Assembly: GCF_905220365.1 (NCBI RefSeq)
Contig: NC_061138.1
Coordinates: forward strand, 2,480,001-2,544,000
DNA: 64,000 bases
DNA from: Vanessa cardui
Taxonomy: Eukaryota; Arthropoda; Insecta; Lepidoptera; Nymphalidae
Direction: 5' to 3'
Shown: in pieces, positions 36,759 to 47,085 of the stretch
Numbering within the stretch: position 1 is the first letter of the stretch
Layout: the number at the start of each line of letters is the position of its first letter
Made by a program: the position numbers and the translations under genes
The notes under the pieces: model-generated
Databases searched by the model: none
Told to the model about the DNA's origin: nothing
Seen by the model: only the letters and a program-made list of their open reading frames with translations

Positions 36759-36820
36759 GTTTCCGTGGTTTAGCGGTTACTTCCTGTGCTTAAAACCGAG
36801 AAGGCCCTCGATCCTGCGCG
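36759..36820 (+). pseudogene. tRNA-Val pseudogene fragment
   Basis: The first 20 bases match the tRNA-Val body, GTTTCCGTGGTTTAGCGGTT. After that the anticodon arm is scrambled (CTGTGCTTAAAACCGAG) and the T arm is decayed. The upstream spacer (AAGCCATTCACTCTGGAA) is that of the tRNA array, so this is a decayed outlying array member. Confidence 0.7.
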
Positions 36821-36879
36821 TAATTATTTATTTTATCAATCAAAGTCTACAAGTGTTGATTTCTTGGTGCTGTCTTATT

Positions 36880-37095
36880 CTTCCAGGAATTTTATTAATG
36901 CTGACTTCTGTCAAGGTCTGCCTTCTAAGAGTATTGCATCGTACACAGTCTTTATGGTCATCCTGTCTTAGACCACTGGCTCTCATCTTCTGCTTCACGA
37001 TATCCAGCCATCACTTCCTTCGACGCCCGAAAGGGCAAGTTCCAGATACAAACGTATCAAGGCACTTCCTTCCGACATATAACTTAGATCGACGC
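36880..37095 (-). pseudogene. Possible LINE C-terminal relic
   Basis: The minus-strand translation around GLRQDDHKDC resembles the end of RTE or Proto2-type ORFs. It is short and broken. Confidence 0.3.
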
Positions 37096-37189
37096 GCAAC
37101 ATGCCTATTCAACTTCAAACAAATAAAATATACTAGCATATTTTATTCTGTTTGTTTCTTTTAACTTCAAATAAAATATCAAGTAATCT

Positions 37190-37640
37190 TTTTTAGACAT
37201 TTTGTTTTCACAATCATAAAATTCCTATTCGAAAAGAATGGTTAAGAGTTACAGCAATTAAATGAAATTTAAAAGGCAATTCCAGTTGTCGGGGCATTAT
37301 GCGAATTTAGCATAATCTGTTACATGGAATTAAAATTACTCGAGAAACGTTGCTTTACACCACTTCAGCGATCATTATAATTTTACGTTTTAGAACTGCA
37401 TTAATTAATGTAATATCTACATCAAAATAGTTTGTGTTAATTAACGTGGTAATTGTGTGGTGTTGTAATTAAAATACCTTTAATTATAGTGATTCATTTG
37501 TAAGGCTTTTAGTTTGGAGTCAATGAAGATAAACGTGTATTCTGTTACAAAAAAGTGTAACCACGTGAATAAACCGGTGACGTAATTTGATACCTTCTGA
37601 AATAAAGCGTAACATTTAAAATGCGATCGAATATAAATAC
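37190..37640 (+). repeat. Left arm of a large inverted repeat
   Basis: Sequence such as GTTAAGAGTTACAGCAATTA and GGGGCATTATGCGAATTTAG recurs in reverse complement at about 39200-39790. The arms flank tRNA-Val copies of both orientations. A weaker third copy lies at about 40860-41050. Confidence 0.7.
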
Positions 37641-37768
37641 CTCAAGAAAATAATTCTAAAAACAATGCTTGCATTTGTAACTAACAAATTATTGCCATTC
37701 TAGTTCACAAAGCTTTGAGACAAGGATATACTCGGATATAATTGTCATTCTTCGCTTATCCAAAAAAA

Positions 37769-37840
37769 GTTTCCGCCCGGGATCGAACCGGGGGCCTTCT
37801 GCGTGTTAGGCAGATGTGATAACCGCTACGCCACGGAAAC
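37769..37840 (-). tRNA. tRNA-Val (AAC)
   Basis: A 72-nt cloverleaf on the minus strand. The acceptor GTTTCCG pairs fully with CGGAAAC. The D loop contains AGCGG, the anticodon stem-loop is TCTGC-CTAACAC-GCAGA, and the T arm is CCCGG-TTCGATC-CCGGG. A T7 run follows directly and should stop Pol III. I judge it intact and likely functional. It decodes GUU, and also GUC/GUA if A34 is converted to inosine, as is usual in eukaryotes. Confidence 0.9.
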
Positions 37841-38468
37841 TTGAAGAAGATATTTTTAATTCTGGAACTAATCAAATATTGCTTATCAAGAGACAAAAAT
37901 ACCTAAAATCTGTCAAGACACGAAAGAAAACAGCAATGTTTTCACTTGAAATCGATTGGGAGTCAAGCCTTCATGGGAATAGTACTATTCAATGCATTTA
38001 TATAAAATTCTTATAATATAACAAAACTATAAGTTGTCAAAGTAGTCTCCAATAAAAATATTTTTAAATTAAACTTTATAAGCACGCCTTTATCTTTAAT
38101 AATTTTCGGTAAACGTATAAACAAAACAAAGGAGTATTTTTGTTTACTTTCTGAAAGAAAACGTGTTACAATTAAATAAGCTGCATGTATCAACCTTGGG
38201 AAAAAATTTCAAAATATGATTTACATTTGAAACTAATTAAGTATTGTTTTGCTAAGACATAAAGATTTTGGGCACAAACCTGGGCATCGCCGATTCATGT
38301 GCTTGAGTAGATTTAAAAACACATTGTACAAATTAATTGTTTCACATGATAAATATATAATTGCTTTGAATAAATTGCTAAACTTCTATGAAATAATAAA
38401 TATTAGATTCTGTTTCTATGAAATAATAGATATTTGAATAGTTTCAGACTTGATAAAGACTTCTTCAA

Positions 38469-38540
38469 GTTTCCGTAGTGTAGTGATTATCACATCTGCC
38501 TCACACGCAGAATGCCCCCGGTTCGACCCCGGGCGGAAAC
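38469..38540 (+). tRNA. tRNA-Val (CAC), weakened D arm
   Basis: The anticodon loop is CTCACAC with an intact stem and T arm. The D loop reads AGTGATTA, so the GG pair needed for D-T loop contact is lost, and the variable region has AATGC. TTTT follows. It may be a recent pseudogene. It is 171 bp upstream of the next copy. Confidence 0.65.
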
Positions 38541-38639
38541 ATTAGTTTTGTCTATAGAAGCCTATCAATTTTTTTATTTCTTTGTTTCTTATTTAAAAAT
38601 ATTGAAATATTTTTTAAAGTTAAGCCATTCACTCTGGAG

Positions 38640-38711
38640 GTTTCCGTGGTGTAGTGGTTATCACGTCTGCCTTACACGCAGAAGGCCCCCGGTTCGAGCC
38701 CGGGCGGAAAC
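38640..38711 (+). tRNA. tRNA-Val (TAC)
   Basis: The anticodon loop is CTTACAC in the same body as the AAC genes. Acceptor and anticodon stems are intact, T loop TTCGAGC, D loop AGTGG, and a TTTT run follows. I judge it functional. It decodes GUA and GUG. Its body is that of the AAC/CAC copies. Confidence 0.85.
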
Positions 38712-39199
38712 ATTGTTTTGTATCTTCCTTGTTTCAAAGCTTTGTATAATAGACTGACAATAATTTGTTAGTTACAAAAGCAAGCCTTGTTTTTAAAAAT
38801 ATTTTCTTGCGGTATTTATATTAGATCGACATTTTAAATGTTATGCTTTGTTACAGATAGTAAGACACAAATTAGATGTAGCATCAGAAAATGCAATGGA
38901 ATGAAAATAAAACCGATTAGTGCCGATTTACACAACCAATAGAAAAAGCTCCCTATCGCGCCATTCGACGCTATTCGTCGCTATAGATTCACACGTCAGA
39001 GAAAGCAAGTGCATGTACATCGACGCATCAAATTGACGAATATATTAGGTCATATGATATTACAAGTTACTACGTTTGTGCAAAGATCATATTCGCGTGA
39101 GAAATAAATATTGATAATTTGGGATAGCGTACTTAATTCGGATGTGATCGGTTTTACGAATTTTGCCGATGCGACATCTAAGTTGTGTCGTACTATACG

Positions 39200-39790
39200 T
39201 CATTGTTATGTTCACGTGGGTAGACATTTTTGTAACAGGATACACTTTTATCTTTATTTACTCCAAACTAAAAGCCTAACAACTGAATCTCTATAATTAA
39301 AGGAATTTTAATTACAACACCGCACAATTATCACGTTAATTAACACAAACTATTTTGATGTAGATATTATATTAATTAATGCAGTTCTAAAACGTAAAAT
39401 TATAATGATCGCAGAAGTGGTGTAAGCAACGTTCAATTTTAGTTCACGTCGGGGTCACTACTTTAGAGTAATCCTTTATGGTGATAGTTACGGGATGTAG
39501 AAATAATATGCGAGACTTCTTAGTTAACACGTTTATTTGTCGCTACAGTTGGTAAGCGAGTGAACTTTCAGAGATGTCGCGCTAACATTTATACTAAACA
39601 CAAAATATATACTAAGCACTATTTGTACCCCTGTTGTACATGTAACAGATTATGCTAAATTCGCATAATGCCCCGACAACTGGAATGGCCTTTTAAATTT
39701 CATTTAATCGCTGTATTGTAACTCTTAACCATTCTTTTATAGGAATTTTATTTCAATTTTTTGATTATGAAAACAAATAGTCTATAAAAA
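39200..39790 (-). repeat. Right arm of the large inverted repeat, with an insertion
   Basis: This is the reverse complement of 37190-37640. About 200 bp (39437-39643) interrupts the match between GCAACGTT and CATGTAACAG. Confidence 0.65.
39437..39643 (-). mobile_element. Candidate solo LTR or LTR-end fragment
   Basis: It is present only in the right arm of the inverted repeat. On the minus strand it contains AATAAACGTG and ends with GTGACCCCGACGTGAA, a motif seen just after 5' LTRs in insect LTR elements. No target duplication is clear. Confidence 0.4.
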
Positions 39791-39819
39791 AAATTAATTG
39801 GTATTTTTTTGGACTGGAA

Positions 39820-39891
39820 GTTTCCGTGGTGTAGCGGTTATCACATCTGCCTAACGCGCAGAAGGCCCTCGGTTCGATCCCGGCTGGAAAC
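39820..39891 (+). tRNA. tRNA-Val (AAC), slightly degenerate
   Basis: The loop CTAACGC and anticodon stem are intact, but the T stem (CTCGG/CCGGC) has lost one pair and the acceptor has a G-T wobble at position 7. TTTTTT follows. Function is uncertain. Confidence 0.65.
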
Positions 39892-39939
39892 ATAAAACTT
39901 TTTTAAAGTTTGGTAAAAAAAAAAAAAAATTTGATACTA

Positions 39940-40075
39940 ATGAATTAAACAATTATGTGAATATAAACAAGCTTTAAAAATCGTATGAAATGAACTGATG
40001 TAGTATTTATGATTATAACATAAATGATTTTATTTTACAAACAGTAAACCACATGAAATAAATAAGGGATCTCAG
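39940..40075 (+). repeat. Segment duplicated at 50925-51060
   Basis: GTATGAAATGAACTGATGTA and ACAGTAAACCACATGAAATA recur at the left flank of the Harbinger element. This copy represents the site without the transposon. Confidence 0.6.
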
Positions 40076-40079
40076 TTGA

Positions 40080-41035
40080 TTTCGAAATGAATTTTATTCC
40101 GGATATATAACTTTAATTAGACTAGGGCATATTAAAATGAAAACAAAACACATTCGGAAATCAAACCTGATTACTTTGTTTATTTCATCTTTTATTAGAA
40201 GTAACTTAAAATACTGCTCAATGCCATGGAATACGTTTTATGAAATCCATAAAAATATTGGATAGAGTACAGAAAAAGTTTCAAAAGTATTTGTAATAAA
40301 ACAAGTAAGTAACAAAAACAATAATAAAAGTTATTTGAATACATTCTCTGAATTGCTAAAACATTAGAACACGAGTACTCAGTTTTCAAACGCGAACTTA
40401 GATATGACGGCGCCTTTAAATAGGGCCCTTAAAACTTATAACAATAAATATTATTATAAGTTTTAAGGGTTTGTAAATACAAAGAGGCTGATATAGATAT
40501 AGTTAGTGTTAAAAATAAATCTTACAAAGTTAAATTAATATTTCGACATATAGGAATATTAATTTAATTAACTACTATTCGATATATCATCTTTATTTTA
40601 CAAATTTTGTTCAAGTTTCGGTTAAACATACATATGTTAAATTTGTAAAAAAGGTTTCTCCCAACTTTTATTGGGACTAAAGAATAAAACGAAAATTAAT
40701 TTATTTATTTATCTAAGTAATGTGAAATCGCTTAACACCACACAATCGGTCTTATCTTTGTGTTATGAATAAAACCTAGTTAATAATACATTATTTCATT
40801 AAAAAGCAAACTGTTTCTAATAAAATTCCCATTATAGATCTGTTACAGAAAGAGTTATATTAAAGCAATAAAAATGAAATTTTATAAAGCCATTACCAGT
40901 TATCGGGATGTTATGCGACTTAAACAGAATCTGTTATAAAAAAAAAATATCCGAGTAAGGAAACTCCTTACTACTTCAGAGGTTTTATAATTTTAAGATT
41001 TAGAATTGCAATAATTAATATAAACAATAAAATTG
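40080..41035. other. Unannotated AT-rich spacer
   Basis: No gene is seen. Part of it (40860-41035) is a diverged copy of the 37260-37430 repeat. Confidence 0.4.
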
Positions 41036-41039
41036 TTTG

Positions 41040-41857
41040 TAAATCAGTTGTTACTCTTTTTCAACATTTAAAAAGGACAAAGTCAAGTTAGTTAAATACA
41101 ATTATTTAAAATAATATATCCTGCTTGGAAGTCAACAGGTATTAACTCTACGCTTTTTTATCATCTATATAATCTTGTATCGAATAATATGCCTTTTTTA
41201 CCAACGTATTTTTTACAAACGATTTGAATTTATGAAACGGCAAGTTAAAAATGTCTGCGGAATTTTATTATAGAAACGGATACCTTGCCCCAGAAGGATT
41301 TATTGACTTTGCGGAGTCGGAAACTTGACGTTATAAGCTTAACCTTACTTCTAGTGCACATACAATGATTTTATTTATCACTGTCAAAGTGACCAATATT
41401 ACTGTGAATATACTCGTACATAATAGTGTTGTAAATATACTGTGACGCAACAGTGGGTATTCCTACTTTGTTAAAAACATCCCGAAGAGAGTCACTAGCG
41501 CCAAGATGATAAATAGATCGGATTGCTCTCTTTTGTAAAATAAAGACAGATTCAATATCTGCAGCGTTACTCCAAAGTAATATGCCATATAACATAATAC
41601 TGTGAAAATAACCAAAATATACTAAACGAGCGGTATCAACATCAGTTAGTTGCCTAACTTTTCTAACCGCGTATGCTGCGGAGCTGAGTCTTCCTGTTAG
41701 GGATGATAAATAAGGACTCCACTGAAGTTTGGAATCCAATTCTATTCCCAAGAACACCGTAGTATCGGCTACATCAAGATGGTCACAGTTTAAAGATATA
41801 TTATAATTTTGATTTCTAACATATGGTAGGGTAAAAACTACACATCTGTGTAGTAAC
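41040..41857 (-). pseudogene. Jockey-type LINE, C-terminal part (family A)
   Basis: The minus-strand frame reads CVVFTLPYVRNQ, then TVFLGIELDSKLQWSPYL and IMLYGILLWSNAADIE, typical of the region after the RT domain in Jockey-group LINEs. Downstream it decays into a 3' UTR shared with 10013-10415. The missing upstream RT part lies at 43880-44380, on the far side of a TE cluster. Confidence 0.7.
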
Positions 41858-41859
41858 CA

Positions 41860-42230
41860 CCAAGTCGAGCAAAAAAGCGGCACGGCCGTACCATCCTTTT
41901 CTCGAAGCAATTCAGGCCATTTTCGACCCCCTGTAACTTCGTTGTGGATAAAACTAGAAGACTGAATTTTCAGTAACAATGCAGGCATGGTAAAGACACG
42001 GTATATTTCAAATTTCATTCAAATTTGAACCAGTAGCTTAAGAATTATAACGGGTCAAAGTTTCTTAATTTTGTCACTCACTCACTGACTGACTCACCGA
42101 TCATCAAAATTCTAAGGCACTTCTAGCAGACCTAGAAGCTTCAAATTTGGAATATAAGTAGTGTTTCGTGTATGAATCAAGGAAAAACTAAAATATTTAA
42201 TAGAATGATAAAATTAAAAAAAAAAATTAA
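41860..42230. repeat. Interspersed repeat with CTCACTCACTGACTGACTCA
   Basis: The (ACTC)n-like run and ATCATCAAAATTCTAAGGCA look like a known style of lepidopteran dispersed repeat. It lies inside the interruption of LINE family A. Confidence 0.35.
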
Positions 42231-42574
42231 AAATACGAAGGAAGATTATTTATTATATTATTATAATAACAATATAATAAATTTATTATATTAATAAGCT
42301 TTCAAAAATGTTTGTTAATTGTGTAATTGCGTTCTCATCTAATGCACACAGATCATTCCAAGACCAGACTAAACTATGACCATGTTTCTTTACATTTCCA
42401 AAGACCGCTTTTCCTGTATTTATTTATTATTTTTTAATTTATTTTATAATATTATTGATTATTTGGATATTACATATTATTTTTTTTAATAATAAAATTA
42501 ATATTATTAATAATAGTATATATAATTAATATTAATATACATTTTAATATTTTAATGTATTAATTACATAAAAT

Positions 42575-42671
42575 ATGGATATCGGTTCTGCAGTATTCAC
42601 ATCCGGTCAAGCTTACGTGGCACTTTCGAGAGTTAGAAGTCTGGGCGGTTTACACCAACCTTTATTAACAT
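42575..42671 (+). pseudogene. Helitron helicase C-terminal fragment, first part
   Basis: The plus-strand frame reads SGQAYVALSRVRSLGGL, the conserved last motif of Pif1-type Helitron helicases. The frame resumes after the inserted LINE at 43201. ATTAACAT at 42664-42671 is duplicated at 43201-43208. Confidence 0.7.
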
Positions 42672-43200
42672 AAGAATTAACAACATTAAATGTTTAAATA
42701 TATATATACAAATATGAACTAAAACTAGTTACTGTATAAATCTTGACCGCGTGGAATTGTGGCAAGAATGCTAGCAGCATTTCCCCGTTGAATCGCAATT
42801 CCGATCCTCTGGGCAAAAAACGAACCAGCCCTCCTGTCACCAGTGGAGGCAATGAAGCGAGGTGTTATACTTTTGATGAAGCTTTTTGCACCACTACTCC
42901 AAGGCGTTTCGACAGCAAATGGAACAAAAAAGTAATTAGACATAATACACGAATATTTAGTTATTTTTTTGGCTTCAGCTTTTTCCGCAGCGGCACTGGC
43001 TCTTAACATTGTTTCTCGGATATGAGATGGGGCCAACGTGTCAACACATGTAGCGTCCCACACAAGGGCCCGACCTCGTTCCCAGGGAACCAATGTTAAT
43101 CCATCAGGTCTCTTACCATCATCACGACTAATTCCACGAGGCTCAGTAAGAGCAGGAACGTCGATGGTGGCAAGAGCCCTTTTTATTATTTTTACACCTA
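42672..43200 (-). mobile_element. 5'-truncated LINE (family B) inserted in the Helitron
   Basis: Minus-strand coding contains RPDGLTLVPWERGRALVWDA, DTLAPSHIRETMLRA and TGDRRAGSFFAQRIGIAIQR, the C-terminal region of a non-LTR element also seen at 21946. Its 3' UTR lies at the left. The 8-bp direct repeat ATTAACAT flanks the insert. Confidence 0.7.
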
Positions 43201-43420
43201 ATTAACATCGACTTTGGAAGTGTTAAAGCGCAGGAATCCTCAATTTGTCAATACAACAGAGTAAAAAGCATTTACCGTCCAGATTTGTCAAAAATTTTAA
43301 CATCAATGCCTCCCAGAAAAACACATAGAGACAGGGAGTGGGCTCTTAGAAAAACTATAGCTGAAGCTCAAGAAGTAGTACCGGAAAAGAGAAAACGGAA
43401 GCCCTATCTACAAAAATAAG
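43201..43420 (+). pseudogene. Helitron helicase C-terminal fragment, second part
   Basis: The frame reads INIDFGSVKAQ and then YRPDLSKILTSMPP, and ends in a basic tail with a stop (RKRKPYLQK). It continues the helicase end from 42575-42671. Confidence 0.6.
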
Positions 43421-43533
43421 AAAAGTTAATATGTCAGAGAGAGGGCTTCAAGAAAATTCGTTGCTGGTAGATATAAGTAGAAGGTACCGAAAAGAAAAAA
43501 AGTAGAATTGTCTACTAACTACAATAAGAAATG

Positions 43534-43895
43534 AGATCCCATCAAAAACAATACGCATAAAAACACGTATTAACTAAATTATTTAGTGCGATGACCAAGT
43601 CAATATATTTATATAAAACATTAAAAAAATTTAAGATTGAGATGCGTCACTATAAGATGCTGTCAATTATTACGTAACAACTTAATGCTTCGAGTACTGA
43701 GATTCCAGTCACAATTGATTTTCAATTGTTATGGACCACGATCGTGGTCTTAGGGAGTGGACGTATTAAGACAGGAAGTCGCTTAAGTATTACATGGATA
43801 AGACTTGGTATTACATGGATCTCACAACTTTTTACCGTAGAACAACTGAGTTGCGAGACTTGGTTTTTTTGACAAGTATTGTTTTTGATGGGATT
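43534..43895. mobile_element. MITE-like element with ATCCCATCAAAAACAATAC ends
   Basis: ATCCCATCAAAAACAATAC at about 43534 is inverted as GTATTGTTTTTGATGGGAT at about 43877-43895. The right end abuts the LINE family A RT fragment at the point where its reading frame is cut. Confidence 0.55.
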
Positions 43896-44380
43896 TTGTT
43901 TTTGAGCATTCAAAACTAAATTATTTCCTGTAAACCAAACGTGTATCTATGATAATGCACCGTTCACATCGTCATGGTCAGTTTTTTCCTGTCAACCTTA
44001 AAAATCAGTGAAGTATCGTCAGCAAACAACACTATATCACAAATACCTTTAACATAGAAAGGAAGATCATTTATATATACTAGAAATAGAAAGGGTCTCA
44101 AAATTGAACCTTGTGGAACTATCCAGAAGATTTTATTCCATTAATGAAAACTTGCTAGATTCTTTGATTTAAGTATGAAGCAATGAGAGTAATGAGCTTT
44201 ACCTTTATTATATTTGAGCTTATAAAGAAGCGTTTCGTGTTCTTCACAATCAATTGCTTTAGATAAATCACAGAATACTCCAATAGCATTTTGTGGTTTT
44301 GCATCGCAAATATATTTGAGAAGTGCTATTCCCGCATCAGTTGTCGAGCGACCTTTTCTAAAACCGAATTGATCACCATG
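43880..44380 (-). pseudogene. Jockey-type LINE reverse transcriptase fragment (family A)
   Basis: Minus-strand pieces read FGFRKGRSTTDAGIALLKYI, IVPQGSILRPFLFLVYINDL, IVLFADDTSLIFKVD and FTGNNLVLNAQK. These are RT motifs through FADD in order, with frame breaks. The protein would continue at CVVFTLPY at 41857, so the element is split by a later insertion cluster of about 2 kb. Confidence 0.75.
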
Positions 44381-44618
44381 AAAAATAAAGCATTTGTAAT
44401 GAAATTAAAAACTATTTTACTTAGTATTTAATAGTCTAGATTCAACAGACAGGCTAAAGTTTGCGAATGCGAATCTATAAACATGTGTATTGTTACAAAG
44501 ATTCGTACTTAATAAAAAAATATTATATGCTTTACATTTTGAACATGTTAACTGAATGTAGTAACTACGAGAAGAGGATTAAAAAATGGTCTTCAATTTT
44601 AAGCTAGTAATTCTGGAA

Positions 44619-44690
44619 GTTTCCGTAGTGTAGCGGTTATCACATCTGCCTAACACGCAGAAGGCCCCCGGTTCGACCCCGGGCGGAAAC
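44619..44690 (+). tRNA. tRNA-Val (AAC)
   Basis: The body is standard except A at position 9 (CCGTAGTG). The acceptor, anticodon stem (TCTGC/GCAGA) and T arm pair fully. TTTTT follows. It is the first of five copies at about 169-bp spacing. Confidence 0.85.
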
Positions 44691-44787
44691 ATAATTTTTG
44701 AGTATCGAAGCCTGGCAGTTTTTATTTCTTTGTCATCTGTGTAACAATATTGAAATGATTTGTAAAGTTAAGCCATTCACTCCGTAA

Positions 44788-44859
44788 GTTTCCGTGGTGT
44801 AGCGGTTATCACATCTGCCTAACACGCAGAAGGCCCCCGGTTCGACCCCGGGCGGAAAC
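44788..44859 (+). tRNA. tRNA-Val (AAC)
   Basis: All stems are fully paired, with A-box TGGTGTAGCGG and B-box GGTTCGACC intact. TTTTTT lies 5 nt downstream. It is likely functional. Confidence 0.92.
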
Positions 44860-44956
44860 ATAACTTTTTTATATGGAAGCCAGCCAGTTTTTACTTCTTT
44901 GTATTCTGTGTAGAAATATTTACATGATTTTAAAAATTGAGTCGGTCTCTCTGGAA

Positions 44957-45028
44957 GTTTCCGTGGTGTAGCGGTTATCACGTCTGCCTAACACGCAGAA
45001 GGCCCCCGGTTCGACCCCGGGCGGAAAC
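44957..45028 (+). tRNA. tRNA-Val (AAC)
   Basis: It differs from the copy at 44788 mainly by G at position 26 (CACGTCTGC). Stems are intact and TTTT follows. It is likely functional. Confidence 0.92.
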
Positions 45029-45123
45029 AAAACTTTTGAGTATTGAAGCCAATTAGTTTTTATTTCTTTATCATCTGTGTAGCAATATTTAAATGATTTT
45101 CAAAATTAAGTCGGTCTCTGGTA

Positions 45124-45195
45124 GTTTCCGTTGTTTAGTGGTTATCACATCTGCCTCACACGAAAAAGCCCCCTGATTCGACCCCGGGCGGAAAC
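45124..45195 (+). pseudogene. tRNA-Val (CAC) pseudogene
   Basis: The anticodon stem 3' side reads GAAAA in place of GCAGA and the T arm reads CCTGATTCG, so neither arm folds. The 3' acceptor half is intact. Confidence 0.8.
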
Positions 45196-45292
45196 ATAAT
45201 ATTTTCCTATGGAAGCCTGTCAATTTTTACTTCTTTGTAATATGTGTAGCAATAATTAAATGATTTTCAAATTTAAGACATGCACTCTGGAA

Positions 45293-45380
45293 GTTTCCGT
45301 GGTGATGGCGGCAGATGTGATAACCACTATCACATCTGCATCACACGCAGAAGGCCCCCAGTTCGACCCCGGGCGGAAAC
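45293..45380 (+). pseudogene. tRNA-Val (CAC) with internal foldback insertion
   Basis: The copy is 88 nt long. Between the 5' acceptor and the D arm an inverted piece of tRNA-Val (GGCAGATGTGATAACCAC) is inserted directly before TATCACATCTGC, forming a hairpin of about 17 bp. The 3' half is normal apart from an A at position 32 of the loop. Template switching is a likely cause. It cannot give a normal tRNA. Confidence 0.8.
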
Positions 45381-46067
45381 AAAACTTTTGAGTATCGAAG
45401 CCTATCAGTTTCTTTTTCTTTTGTCATCTGTGTAGCTATATTTAAATGATTTTCAAATTGAAAAAAAATCTTATCTTATTTTTACATTTAAAAGGTTCAT
45501 ACTAAAATTCCTAACGAAACGGTTAATATTTATACTACAGCAATAAAATGAAACCGAAAAGGCTATATCACTCATCTTATTTAGTATTATCTATTATATA
45601 AAATTTAAAATTGACGAGTAATGAAACTTTACATTACTTTTAGTTCATTTTAATTTTATACTTTAGAATTGCAGTAATTAATATATTATTTAATATATCT
45701 TAACGTGGTGATTGTGCGGTGTTATCGTTCAATATTGTTTTAATTGTCGAGATTCAGCAGCCAGGCTTTTAGTTCGGAGTGATCCTTTAACAATTGTCAT
45801 GTTACAAAATCGTGTACATATTTTAAAAGGCCTATGGCATAATATTTGAAGATTTGATCGAAAATAAATACTGCAGGAAATAAAAAATTCAAATAATGCA
45901 TTTGAATTAAATTAAAAATATAATAATAAAATTAAATTAGTACAAAAATTTGGTGGGCTCAAACTTGGGAACACTGATTTTTAAGGTATTTTAGTTGTTA
46001 TAAGAATGCGTGGACCACAATTAATTTATACAATGTACAATTAAATCCTGGACTTTCATCAAGTACT

Positions 46068-46250
46068 ACTAGCGCGCACTGGTAACTTTTGCCACGGTGA
46101 TTGTTTCGTCACTCTTGTCGAGTCCATGAATATGTATGGAGGTGCGCGCACATTACGACGTGACGTTTGTGTCTGCATCTGTACATATTCAAGGACTTGA
46201 CAAGAGTGACGAAACAGTCACCGTGACAAAAGTTACTAGTGCGCGCTAGT
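46068..46250. mobile_element. 183-bp MITE with TIRs of about 68 bp
   Basis: ACTAGCGCGCACTGGTAACT at the left is inverted as AGTTACTAGTGCGCGCTAGT at the right, and the arms pair for about 68 bp. Blocks B (near 57545) and C (near 62755) show the uninterrupted site (ACTACTAACAGTTGAT). It is therefore a discrete insertion after the block duplication. Confidence 0.8.
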
Positions 46251-46818
46251 TCTAACAGTTGATGTTTTATTTTAAACAAAACGTAAAATATTTCAATTTT
46301 ACTTCGTATAAAATGATGAAGCCTTGAAATTTTTATAGGAAATCTCTTTCCATTTACATCAACACTCTGAATCCGATTGCTCAAATATGAAATCAAAAAT
46401 CTGAGTGCAGTTTTAAGGTTTAAAAAAAAAGCAAACCGTTTTTTTTGTTGAAATCATAACATCTTAAAATTAAATATTATTCTCTTAATTCCAAAGAACC
46501 GACATAAGTAAAGTCAGGAAGAAAGTTCCACACGGGCTTGAGATTAGAATAACGTGGAAGATTTTGTTGGGCTTAAAGTTTTAATACTTTTCATATATTA
46601 ACATTACTACGTCTAAAGAATAAAACTTTAATTAAGTGAGCTTCTTATCTATGCGTGTTTTGTTGGAACAATTCTAAAATGTATAGAAAAAAATATATTT
46701 GGCGTGTCTCAAATAACTTATTTAAATTTAAATTTTTTGTCCTCGTGCATTTTTTTATTACAAATTTATTGCAAAGTATCATATACCAAATAATAATAAA
46801 AAAAACTATTTAAATAGG

Positions 46819-46882
46819 AGTCTGTTCAGTTATCATATCTGCCTCATGCAAAAGGTAATCCGGTTCGATCCCGGGTTGAAAC
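46819..46882 (+). pseudogene. tRNA-Val-derived pseudogene
   Basis: The T arm GGTTCGATCCCGG is intact, but the A box is lost and the anticodon arm is cut to CTGCCTCATGCA. It is the homologue in block A of 58104-58167 in block B, so the decay predates the duplication. Confidence 0.7.
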
Positions 46883-47013
46883 TATACGTTAAGAAATTAC
46901 GTCAAGAAATTACAGTCTCCAATTAATTAATCGAAGTCTGTCAGCTTATATTTCTCTGTGTTGTATGTAGCAATATTTAAATGATTTTCTAATTTGAGCC
47001 CGTCAGTCTGTAA

Positions 47014-47085
47014 GTTTCCGTGGTGTAGCTGTTATCACATCTGCCTTACATGCAGAAGGCCCCCGGTTCGACCCCGGGCGGAAAC
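47014..47085 (+). tRNA. tRNA-Val (TAC)
   Basis: Loop CTTACAT, stems intact, T arm perfect. The D loop reads AGCTG, losing one of the two conserved Gs. TTTT follows. Probably but not certainly functional. It faces the minus-strand copy at 47604. Confidence 0.75.
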
